The notes below the pieces were generated by a model. That model was not told where the DNA came from and made no database searches. It saw only the letters and a list, made by a program, of their open reading frames with translations. DNA of 64,000 nt from Eleginops maclovinus (lineage: Eukaryota > Chordata > Actinopteri > Perciformes > Eleginopidae): positions 20,703,032 through 20,767,031 of the forward strand of contig NC_086350.1 of NCBI RefSeq assembly GCF_036324505.1, given 5' to 3'. The position numbers and the translations under genes were made by a program. How positions within the stretch are numbered: the first letter of the stretch is position 1; the number at the start of each line of letters is the position of its first letter. This document shows, piece by piece, positions 1 through 11,179 of the stretch.

Positions 1-2809
1 CTTTCAAAGACGACGGATTCAGTGATTGTAGTGATTTATGTTTCTTTATGTGCTTTAAAAGTAAAAATGTACCGAGGCACATTATTTGCTGCATGAATAA
101 TATCACACATTTCCCGCAGGCAGTCTTCCAGTAATGCCTTTGGTTTCTATAAACACAACAAATAAATAGTTTCTTTAAAAGCTAATAAGCATATATTTGT
201 GTAATTTGTTTTTCGGGGTTTCAGAGGAAGCCATTACATCTATGAAATAAACCTCCTCCCCGACTATCTTTTAATCTGAAGGCTTGGGGGAAAAAAACTC
301 ATTTTTACATACTGCTGCAGTTTTGAAGCAAATGCTCATGACTCCACTTTTACAATCAGTTATACTTTGGTAGCACATTCACATTATCTCTCTAGCCTTC
401 ACATTTATTCAGCTCTGCAACTTCAAAGCATCCAAGAATAGCCTTTTTGTTTATTCCTGGCTAACATGCTACCTAATGCACAAAGTGTGCCCCCTCTGTG
501 CTGGTGCACAGGGCTGAAACAAAGAGTTCCTTGACTGCTATAATTAGTAAGGAATAATTGGTTGATTTACAGTCAATATGTGAAATTGATCATGATCAGC
601 TCACTTTACAACGCAGTGGGAAAGATTAGCAGCTTTATTGCTGTAGCGCAGTAGTAAATGAGCGCTGAAAGCTAGTCCCTTATGTGTATGAGTGCTAGAG
701 AGTTATTTTTGTGCTTGTGCTCGCTCACTGAGGTGCTATGATGTTGTTTGATTTCAAAATCAGCGCTCCCTAATCGAACAAGAAACGGCTCTGCACTGCC
801 TGGCTGGAGATAAATGAATAGCATGTGGGACAGCAGCAGAGGTTGAACTCGGGGTCAAGCACCATTCTGCCAGACAGCCCAGGAGACTGCACTGCCCGTC
901 ACAACACAGATATATCCCAGGAGAAGGATGGAAAGAGAGAATGTAAGCAAGGGAGGGAGGAAGGCAGCAAGAAAACTCAGCAGGGAAGGAAAACAGAGGT
1001 AGAGAGCTAGACTGCATTGATGAGGTGTAGGTGACAGATTTACCTCTAAGTCTATCTAGTAAAAGCTGCCTCAACCCCATTGAGCCAATGAGGGTTAGAG
1101 CCACCTCATCTGTCTTACAGGAGGTAAGGAGGGATACAGAAAGGTACATTTGCGTTCAGCAGGAGACAGTGGGGTTGCCCGATTGTTATCCCTGACTGAC
1201 GTCCTTCATCCACTGCCAAGGCCTCAGTCATGAAGAGGCAGCCCAATAGACAGCTCCTGTGAGGATGTGTGGTGGTGCAAGGTGGTGGGAATCTCTGGCA
1301 CTTGCTCCACTGACAACCGTGTTATTGAGGGGTGGGAACGTAATTAGAGGGCGCGCCAGTAAGTAAAGAATGTGGAACATCATTAACAAGCTCACATTGT
1401 AGGAATGGGGACTGTAATTAAAGGGTTCCCACAGCTGAGGGAGAGGGATTTGATTGGAGGAGTGGAGGGGCAAAGTGAAATCGTTCATCTACCACTATAG
1501 TTGTGACCTTCACACAGATTGGCAGTAGATGGTGTGTGTAGACCCAGGTGCGTGTTCGTGTGTGCATGTATTTTAACTTGATGAGAGAGATACAAGGTCA
1601 GTTACACATTAGAGTTTACAGTATGAAATTGTTCATTTGAATAGAAAAGAGAGTGGGGGAGGATCAGTGATGAAACAACCAAATCAGTGTTCTCTATGAG
1701 GAAAAAGGTCAGAGGAGAAAATGTCCAATAAATGGGCAGGAAAGAAAGTTATAGTCCTACATTCGAGCCCCTGAGGGATAGAAACCGAGAACAAGGGCAA
1801 ACTGTGACTCATTCGCCAGCCTCCTGTGGACACCATTGTAACTATTGAATGCGTGCAAATTGATTCACCATATTTCCTTTCCTCTTGCTTTGTAACATTT
1901 AAACTTGTGGCACAGGCGTCGGGCCGATAATTCAGTTCTACAGACATGCTCAGATCTTTGGGGGGTTAAGAGTCAGTCTGAAATGCGTACTAAGATTTCT
2001 CCATGTGTGAAACAAGGATCTCAGTCTATAGCAGAAGCTTGACCCGATGCTCCGAAAAACCAAGAACAAAATGATGAGTCACCCAGCATATATCAAGGGT
2101 CAGATCTGGACGTCTGGCCGAGTTTGTTTCCCCAGAAGCAGTTTGGGATATCAGAGGAATGCTACTTGCCTGGTAGAAGAACTCCACAAAACATTTTATA
2201 AACAGCCTTGTCGAAATACATCACTGTGACAGAGGCATAAACAAAAAGAGCATGGCCTTGTTACATACTCTGATGCAATATTTCCAAAACCAGACTGAGA
2301 AAAAATATGTTCACACCATTTATTTCTAGAGAGTAGACACTGTTGGGTAATTAATAAAAGGAACATGCTTCAAGAATGTGAGGACTTGGAAAGAGTTGAA
2401 AGAGGCAATCCATAGACCTTTTTACCTCAGATCCATTTCTTCAAATACTTTATTTTGCATAACATTGAACTGTCCTTGACGGATTTCTAGGTAGTTTAAA
2501 TTTGAACACACAAAAGGTAGTGCTAGCCCTACAAGTCTCTGCAATTTAATAATTTCAATACTGCTGCAAAATGGTCAAAAACTCAAAAAAAGGTGCCTTA
2601 AACCCCTGTCCTTGCAAAGGACATTCTTCTCCCTGTGACAGATTTCCCAGCTGCTTCAAACTCTTGACTGTTTTGTTTTTAACCAGCTATGCATGACAAA
2701 AAATTACCTAAAAAATACAAAAAGTATCACCCTTACTGGAATTAATTTTGGTTTCATAGTACTACCAAAATACAAAAGGGCAATATGTGACATCTTGCGG
2801 TATCAATAG
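1..2809. other. Non-coding stretch, no gene recognised
   Basis: The stretch is AT-rich with short open frames only (none above about 130 codons), and none resembles a known protein. A purine-rich run of GA/GGA type lies at about 925-1010. The two overlapping short ORFs there sit on opposite strands of this biased sequence and look like chance. I see no repeat family that I recognise. It could be intronic or intergenic. Confidence 0.6.
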
Positions 2810-3170
2810 TAGGGTTAGGTATCGGGTTTTTTTTCTTCCCGATACCGGTGCTAAAACGATACTTTTAAAACGGTACCGGTTCCTAAAGGGTGCCTGAACC
2901 GATACTTTTTTTTTTTAAACTCCGGTCGGTGACACTAAAAAAACAGGTTTTGTTTGTTTTTTTATGTTTTAGGTGAACTTGAACAACTTATTAACTAAAC
3001 AGTTGAAAGTAAACTTAAATATATTAACTAAATAAATAAATACAAAACACAAATTCACACAATAAATAAAACTTAACCCAACTACAATAATTTAACACTA
3101 AATAAGATTTACAGCTCTAACAGCAGAAGCAGCAGAAGTTTTGAGCTGGTATTCTCTTTATACTGCAAGT
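2810..3170. mobile_element. hAT-like DNA transposon relic, one end only
   Basis: The left part (2811-2910) repeats GATACCGG / GGTACCGG / CCGATAC motifs several times, a signature I associate with the termini of teleost hAT-type elements. AT-rich DNA with many AAATAAAT units follows to about 3170. No matching inverted terminus (expected to read like CCGATACCTAACCC) occurs downstream, so the element is truncated or the far end has decayed. The CpG-containing stretch at 3430-3660 may also belong to it, but I cannot show that. No transposase frame is visible. The family assignment is from memory of consensus sequences. Confidence 0.5.
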
Positions 3171-6100
3171 TTAAACTTCAGCAATTATTTTGCAGAATTA
3201 TTAAAATATGTGCTTTCTCCAGCAATATACGACACCTCTCCTGACTGATTGCATGTCCTGAACAAGAGAAAACCCTCTAAGATGGTGTCGATGAGGCCTG
3301 TACACACAGGTATCTGTCTGAAAGAACAGACAATATGGGAAGGCTATCCAGCTTCCCCCTCCACTAGGCTACAGGGTCTTGTCCTGATGGGATTGAAGGC
3401 AAACTTCTGTGTATCTCAAGTGTAATGTAATTGGCGACGGCACGTGACTTGTGACGCTTCTGTTGTATGTAACCTGACAAAAATGGTCGCTGTGAATGCT
3501 TCATTCTCTGGAAACATAGTTTTAAAAATTGACACGCTCTGGCCGTGGTTGACTGAGCGTCTTGGCTTAGCATCGTGTTGTTTGAAGTCGTGGCCCACAG
3601 TTTTGGCCTTTCCAAAAGATCTTTTTTAGTCATTCGACATCTGACGGTAAACGAATGCACCATAAATATATTCAGTGCTGTCTACATTATCTCTCACTTT
3701 GTTATGTTGCCGTTTCTACCATGCCCCCAATGACCGGAAGCAAAGCAGAAACGGACAAACACACAAAGACTTTTCTGCTGTACAGTATAATGGCTGGCTA
3801 GACAGACATATAATGCCAGCATGACACCCAGAGACATTAAAGCCCTTCAGCCAAATACAAGCTCCATTAACACCGCCATTAGCGAGGGATGATTGATTTA
3901 TTTACCTGCAAAGCCCGAAACAATATATAAACAGCAATGGGCGCATTGGGCACTAAAGGGCAATACTACATGTATTAATGATGAAAATTGTTTAGTAGAA
4001 ACACTGATTTTTAACACAATTCACACACATATTTGAGAACCAATCAAATGATCAAACTACATGTTCACAGTTGTATGCCTTTGCCCACTTTTCAAGTTGA
4101 TGTTTAAATCCATGTCTTTCAAAATGTCATTTTTAATGTCGTCTCTGTCTGGATTACTCAATAATTTAAATTATTGAGTAATCCAGACAGGGGGACGATA
4201 GAGCTACAAATGTAGGATACCAACATAATAAGATAAAAATAAAAATAGAAGAACACAAAGGTCTCAGATGGAAACAAATGATAGTAGTCTAAGGTTAAAA
4301 TTATTTTAAAAAATCAATCTCACACAGTGAATAATACAAATGACAGAGGAAGCTGCCCACTATACACAGTAATAATACCCTTTTTACGAGGGGTGCGTAA
4401 CTGAAAAGGTCATTCTTTATGTAAAAGCATATATTGACCCGCCATGTTTGTATTAACGTAAAGGTCGCAGCATCTGTGCATACACTTAGGTTAACACCAA
4501 TTTATCGCATGTGTTCAAGTTGTAAGTGTGTGTAACAGACGGGGGAGGTAGCACAACTACTAAGATGAGGAAATAAGAATAGCAAGAGAGGTACTGTCTA
4601 TCTTTACACTTAGAAACAAAAAAAGCTTTAATACTTGAAGTGTTTTTGATAGCAGGTACAGAAAGCTGACTAAAGGCAACTTGATAGTGTCACAGTCTGA
4701 CAAATATGCTAACATAGTGTTGTAAGAGCATGCAGCATTTCAGATGAGCAAAGGGAAGATGGGAGTTTAAAAATTATATCTGGGCAGCTGCATCCCTGAA
4801 GTTGACAGACCGGTTTCTTTTCTTCATTTTTTTTCTCATTTTATCTCCTTTCATTTCCCTGAAGCATGTAAGGTCAAACGGGTGTATCTGCTCTACAGTG
4901 AAGGCTAAGTAAGTGTAGACGACTGCACTTGTTTATTCATGCATCAATGCATCCTCTTTACTTTTCTCCTTTTTTTTTTACTATTCCTCACTCCATTTCA
5001 CAACCTATCATTCTCTCCACTGCCTTTCTCTTACACCAATCTATTATCTGTCCCAGCCAACGGAGCCATTTTGAAGACATGACAATCAATAGACACTCGG
5101 ATAAGCAAAACGTGTGTCTTCGATGTTAACAGAAAAGAGAATGTTCCAGATTGTGGTGCTGAAACTTCATGAAATGGGTGATCCCAATGTTACAAAGTCA
5201 ATGCCATGAGCTATCAACTTCAAATTGTGCACAGAGCTTTAACATGCAATTAAATGCTTGCAGACAAAAACAAAATACTAGACAATCACTAGAATTGTGC
5301 ATGCCGGGCTCTTCATGAAAAATCTAAGTAGAGATAATGCAGGTAGATGATCCACAGGGATAGGTGCAGTGTCCTGCTTGTCTTGGCCAGGTCTTTGTTT
5401 TCCATTAGTCAGAGTTATAGCCCTTAAGGTACTCTGTGAGAGCACTTAAGGGTGGTGATAAATACACACAGCCACTAAAACAAAGCTGAGTGACAATTCA
5501 GGGACAGCACACACCTACATCCTCCTTGAGTCATCAGTCTTGAGCTCCATTGCAGCACCCTGAGCTCAAAAGCTCTCATCAACTTCATAGAAGTGCTCCG
5601 AGTAGCCTATCAATTCTGTATTTCTTTCAAAGGTATTAAAATGTGGCATTAACAGCTGAGCTTTCTCTGAGACTGATTGTTTCATAATTACAAATTGAGT
5701 ATACCTGGGGACCTATGATATCATCTGAAAAGCTTCCTCTAGATTAGTGAGCCTCTGTGAAAGGTGATCATTAAATGATACCAAATGGATGTATACACAC
5801 TTAAATAAACAGATAAGACCTGGGTCAACTTAATATATGAAAAACATTTTTCTCTGACTCATTGATCTTGCCAGTCACGTGAAGTGTAGACTTCATTAAT
5901 CTGGGTGTGCAGGAAGGCTCAATCAAATGTTCAACTGGGCAATATATTGAGTCTGCCTCGATGCCAACAGCCAGGTTGGACTCCTTTCAGTGATACATTT
6001 AGTACATTGGTTAATTACAGAGTATTTTCGAGGCAGTAATGCTGAGAAATAATGAGCTCTTGTCGTGTATTTATATAAAATATATTCCGTAACACAAACT

Positions 6101-6441
6101 AAGTACATCTGCCGCCAGGTTAAATTTAAATCTCCAAGTTCCATAAAACGAACAGAATTGAGACTCTGTTTGATTAGGGATGCATGAAGGAAGCCCGACC
6201 CCGCTACTACCGCTTTGTATTAGGTCCTTAAACAAATATTGCAATGTAGGGATATGTAATATTCACGGATGTCACAATTCTCCAAACTGAGGATTTGATT
6301 TGTTCAAGGAACAGGAAGACATACAGTCCTATTGATTATCCTTTTGTGTGTAGTGGTTGTGGTGTCTCGTAAAAGTGCAGCTGCTAGCTTCCAGTAAGCT
6401 ACTATGTGTTGTCATTTAGTAAGTGTTGTTATTTTGAAGAG
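3171..6441. other. Non-coding stretch, partly possible hAT interior
   Basis: No coding exon is recognised. The part to about 3680 may be the interior of the preceding transposon relic. ORFs on both strands at 3364-3663 overlap one another and look like shadows of non-coding sequence. The stretch also contains a perfect palindrome (described separately) and T-rich runs near 4825-4980. The rest is anonymous AT-rich DNA. Confidence 0.55.
4145..4190. repeat. Perfect 46-bp palindrome (23-bp arms, no spacer)
   Basis: The left arm, 4145-4167, starts CTGTCTGGATTACTC and ends TAATTT. The right arm, 4168-4190, is its exact reverse complement, with the centre at TTT|AAA. Similarity continues imperfectly outside: TCGTCT on the left faces GACGA on the right after a small offset. 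The DNA could extrude a cruciform, and a transcript would fold into a near loopless hairpin. It does not match the terminal repeats of other elements in this window. It may be a short fold-back element, a snap-back replication product, or an assembly artefact. Confidence 0.9.
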
Positions 6442-6549
6442 GATATTATATGCACATTTTCAGAGAAACTCCTTCTGGGGTGAACTTTAGGATGTTAGCC
6501 TTTGCAGACCATGTACATGCACAAACTAACTAAAAGCATAATATGGCCA
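6442..6549. mobile_element. Short MITE, copy A of a family seen four times here
   Basis: The left end reads ATATTATATGCACATTTTCAG and the right end AAAAGCATAATATGGCC, which are inverted versions of each other (ATTATGC core). The inside (GAGAAACTCC, TTTGCAGACCATGTACATGCA) matches the 3' half of the copy at 20251-20608, so this is an internally deleted copy of about 108 bp. No protein is encoded. Such elements depend on transposase made elsewhere. I recognise this family from teleost genomes but cannot give a certain superfamily name. Confidence 0.65.
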
Positions 6550-9500
6550 TATATGGTTTGGCTTATTTTGAGTTAATGTACTTGCAGCATTCCAGCTGTT
6601 CTGACTTTGTACCCCCACGGTTGATTCCACTTGATGAATTAAATGTAATGTAAAAGTAGGCAGGAGTGCGAAGGAAAAAAATACTGTGAAAATTAACTAT
6701 CACGCTTTTGATACTATTATAGAGATTCTGTTTTTTTTAGAAGCAAAATCAGGAAATTCCCCTGTTATATTAGATTACACTGCTGTCTTTTCACTAAAGA
6801 AATAAGGGGCAACCTCTCACAGTGGCTGAAATAAATCTTTCACTACTCAAAGGGTAGAACTGGACGCAGGAGATGAGAGCTGGGATATTAGCATTCAGCA
6901 GGGGACACCTACTGCTGTGAATGAGGGATGGACGTAGCGATAGAAACAAAGAATGAAAGAGAGAAAGAAGGACAGTGAGAGGGCTGATATTTATTTATTC
7001 TGGCGAGGGAGCATTTAGGTACTTGCACTTTAGTGAACAAGCAATCTAATGGTGAAAAACATAGCCTCATTGTTGACATAAATCATAATTATACCACAGC
7101 CCTACTCTGCAATTCCTGATATAAGAGCAATTGCTATATTGAAAATGAAGTGCTGCTGTGATGAAGTACTATGTAATCATAGGTTATAACTGATGTTGAA
7201 CTGAGTGGCTCATTTTAAGCATGTGTGAAGGGAATGTTGTGTGCATGTGTGTACCTCTGTGTACAGTGCAATTTTATTACTTTTGGACTTAAGTGTATTA
7301 ACAGAAAAAAAGGCAAGGTGGAACATCTGGAGAGCAGGATAAAAAAGTCTGTTTCCTCAGACACCGCCTGTTTGCTGAATGCACTTTCATCTTACAGTAT
7401 ATGACTTATTTGGTACTGTGAAATGCATTACATCTGCTTCTTACGGAGCTTTTTAAAAAGTCATGTTCATATGGGACAGGGGAGTTACACATCCTGCCTC
7501 GAGCATATCTCAAAATAACTTGGCACAGTTTGTATTTAAGTCACCCTTGAGGCAATCAACCTACACTGCTGGATCTGTGGAGAGAGGAACCACACACTAT
7601 ACAGAGCATACCCCGGTTGAAGAGCAGTTACTGTATGTGTATTATCAATGTTTAAATTCTGGTCATCAGGTATAACTTACTGGTTACTAAATTGTTCCAT
7701 ATAATGCCAGAAAGAAATTAAAGAGACCAGAGTGTTGGCACATTCATAATGCTTCTGTAACCTGAGCAACAAAGACATTTAATTTAAAACACGTTTATAT
7801 GAAACACAGAAAATGAGCCAATTATGTATTTATAAATAGCATACACAATTTATTGACAATGGTGATTGTCCTTGATGAATTTTCTGTTAATAAGTTAATT
7901 AATCAGCCCATAATTTCAGCACCTGAAAAAATTGTCTAATTGAATCCCATTTGATCCAATTAGTGTTGACTCAGAGCGGGAATACAAGGCATTTTCTTCG
8001 TGTCTCATGTGCAGATGTCCCTGAAAATATATTGATAAGTGATTGAGATGAAGGACAAAAGTCTAATAATATGATAAAAGGGTCACCATCCACAACCTGG
8101 AGAGATCTGCTCTGTAGGGTTGTATCTGTGGGCAAATAAATCACCGTTTGAATTTATTGTGAGAGAAAGAGAGACTGGGCAGTTACAACTACTGTCACCT
8201 CATGGCCCAGGGAGCATTCATCAGCTCACAGTGAGAGACTGAATGAGAGGGAGAGAGACGTATTGAGCAAGGAGGAGGAGAGAGAGGAGGAGTAGGGACA
8301 GGGAGCTGACAGGTTGGTGTGGTGGCAGAAGGTCTGAAAAGCAGTGAGCATCACTGAGCCGGATACACACACAAATGGGCTGCACCCAAAACACACACGA
8401 CAGTGCCATCAAGCTGTTCCCATAATGCGTGTAAGTGCTGGTACACACTTACACACCAGAGTTGTTGTTGTAAAGCCATGATTGAGAGCTTGTACACGTG
8501 TCTGGGAGCTGCAATTGCAGCTACGCTTGTTTTCTTTCCTAAAAATGAAATTAAATCGTGGGAGGGGGGACATGGATCTCTATCCATCCATCATGTGTGT
8601 GGGTTTTTTATTCATTCATCACAATCAATAGCTCATAAAATACCGTAGGGAGGGTGTGTGGGATGTCATTTTTTCAGTGAGCTTGTCTGGTGGGATCTGA
8701 ATGTGAGAGACAGTGAAAGACATAGAAAGGCAGTAATTGGGGGGAGTGAGGTCATGTTTCCTGGTTTTTATTCATGCTTAATGCATCATTTTCAGCAGAG
8801 GTGTGGTGCCATCATTTAGTCGCAAAAACTGCAGGTGACATATTGCAACACTTCCTTGTAAGCTTCATTATTCCTTTATTCTGATTCAACTCACCCTTTG
8901 GACCAACTGCCATATTGCTTTGTATTGCTTAATCAGAGATGAATGAGTTGAAATGGTCAATTTTCTTTGCATTAAAATAATATGCGTGGCACGGGGCAAG
9001 TCAAACAAAAGAAAGGATGATGAACCGGAGTATAGTAGAGGTATACAGCATGGTAAAGTGCCTTCTACTGTACAGACAAGACATTACATGCAAGAAATTG
9101 GCATAAACACAAACTCTCCTCTGTGGCACTGAATGGGATCTGTCATCCTCTCAATGGAGTAGGATTTGAAATACAATACAGAAATCACTCAAAATCCTTG
9201 TAATTACACTCATAAGCATTTAGCATGCAGAGACAGGGACACAAAGAATCTCTTCTGCGTGCGAACAGTGTTTCTTTTTGCAACGACTGGCTCGCTACTC
9301 CAGAATATCAGAACATGCAGTCAAATAAATGCGTAAGAACATTTGATTCAGCTCAATGCTTTGCTGATCTGAGAGGTCAAACATTCATTCGCCCCCACCA
9401 AAAGCTGTCTGTGTATGTCAAGGCAAGCTGAGATAAGTTAGATTCAGTCTTCATGCTAATGGGAGAGTACCTATTTGGTTACATGCAAAGAGATGTAGAG

Positions 9501-9690
9501 AATACTTTGTCTGAAATGCAGAAGCACGCCCACACAGACGCACACATTAACATTGATCTCCACGTTAACTGTAATTGGGTTTTAAATTGGAAGTAAATTT
9601 GCATTAAAAGTAACTTTGACTTTTTACTTGAAAATCTTTGACACTTTGGGTCTCCAGCACAAAATAACACAATCCACATTGTTATATTTA
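6550..9690. other. Non-coding stretch with a purine tract and a possible conserved element
   Basis: No exon is recognised. A GA-rich tract lies at about 8160-8300. The stretch at 7860-7990 is rich in TAATTA/ATTA-type sites and looks compositionally like a conserved non-coding element, although conservation cannot be seen from one sequence. Short ORFs here on both strands overlap and appear to be chance. Confidence 0.5.
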
Positions 9691-11179
9691 CAGTGGAGGA
9701 AATAAATATTTGATCCCCTGCCAATTTAGTTAGTTTACCCACTTCCAAAGAGATGAACAGTATGTCATTTTTATGGTAGGTTTATTTTCATAGTGAGAGA
9801 CAGGATATCCAAAAAAGATCCAGAAATGTACATTAAAAATATATGTATAAACTGATTTGCGTTTAATTGGGGGAAATAAGTATTTGATCCACTTGCAACC
9901 AACAAGGATTTTGGCTCTCACGGACCGGTTATATAAGTACTCTCACTTTAAGAAAGTACTCCTGATGTCAACTCGTTACCTGGACAAAGACACCTGTCCA
10001 CAGTCAATACATCAGATTACAACGTCTCCCCAATGACAAGACTAGAGACATGTCTTGTGATCATGGTGGAACTAATGTCTAAGGACATCAGGGACAAGAT
10101 TGTAGACCAGCACAAAGACTGGAATAGAAGACAAGACCACCAACAAGCAGCTTGGTGAGAAAGAGACAACTGGTTTGATTATTAGAGAATGGAAGAAGCA
10201 CAAAATGACCATCAATCGCCCTCAATCTGGGGCTCCACTATCAATGATCATGAGAAACTTGAGGGATCAGCCAATAACTACATGGACTTGTTAATGATCT
10301 GAAGGCAGCTGGGACCACAGTCACCAAGAAAATTATTGGTAACACTATGCAGTAATTAAGATCCTGCAGCCTGCAAAGTCCCCTGCTCAAGAAGGCACAT
10401 GTACAGGCCGTCTGAAGTCTGCCAATGAACCTCTGGCTTATGAGAAGGTCATGTGGTCAGTTAATACCAAAATCAACATCTTTGGCATCAAGTCGACATG
10501 TTGTGTTTGGAGGAAGAGAAATGCTGACTATTACCCAAAGAACACCATCCCCAGCATCAAGCTTGGAGGTGGAAACATTATGCTGTGGGGGTGTTTCTTT
10601 AAGGGGACAGGGCGATTCACCGCATTGAGGGGAGGATGGAGGGAGCCATGTATCATAAAATATTGGCTGATAACCTCCTTCCCTCAGCCAGGACACTGAA
10701 AATGGGACATGGATAGATCTTCCAGCACGACAATGACCCAAAACATACGGCCAAGGCATCTAAGGAGTGGCTACAGAAGAAGCCCATTAAGGTGATGGAG
10801 GGGCCTAGCCAGTCTCCGGAACTCTATCCCATAGAAAAATCTTTGGAGGGAGCTGAAGCTTCCAGTTGCCAAGAATCAGCCTCCAAACCTTAAGGATTTG
10901 GAGAGAATCTTCAGAGAGGAGTGGACCAAAATCCCTCCTGAGATGTGAGCAAACCTGTTGACTAACTACAAGAAACATCTGACCTCTGTCAACAGAATCA
11001 TAACATGCTTCTTCACAATGTTACCAAACTCTATTTTTGTTATCAAACTCTTTTATATTTTGCATTAATGTAGTCAATGAAGAAGTGTAGAAATGTACAA
11101 CGTCTATCGGACGAGACAATACAAGCGCCTGTAGGCGACAAATTGGGAGTAAGAAATTGTTAAATAAAAATCTACACTG
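9691..11179 (+). mobile_element. Tc1-like (IR/DR type) transposon, inactive
   Basis: The left terminus CAGTGGAGGAAATAAATATT starts directly after a TA dinucleotide (9689-9690). A second, internal direct-repeat copy (GGGGAAATAAGTATTTGATCC) lies at about 9870-9890, roughly 180 bp inward, which is the IR/DR arrangement of fish Tc1 elements. The right end is eroded; the best candidate is CTACACTG at 11172-11179 followed by TA (11180-11181), giving an element of about 1.49 kb, in the normal size range. The plus-strand interior holds a broken transposase. The left and central parts are certain, the right boundary is not. Confidence 0.88.
10063..10995 (+). pseudogene. Tc1 transposase pseudogene (DD34E family)
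   Basis: The ATG at 10063 begins [20 protein letters not shown], a typical Tc1 N-terminus with the first helix-turn-helix, but a TGA stop follows after about 31 codons and the frame then shifts. Later pieces are clear: WRKRNADYYPKNTIPS and GGGNIMLWGCFF (10510-10610), [17 protein letters not shown] (about 10725-10775) and ELYPIEKSL (about 10820-10850). These carry the second Asp and the Glu of the catalytic triad. The first Asp, normally in WSDET, is replaced by Val in MWSVNT (codon 10460-10462). Multiple stops, frameshifts and small deletions against a usual protein of about 340 residues mean it cannot make active transposase. Confidence 0.9.

Noticed and set aside
88..103. 16-base match GCTGCATGAATAATAT shared with 41380-41395
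   Set aside because: About one such match is expected by chance between positions in an AT-rich 64-kb window; the flanks are unrelated.
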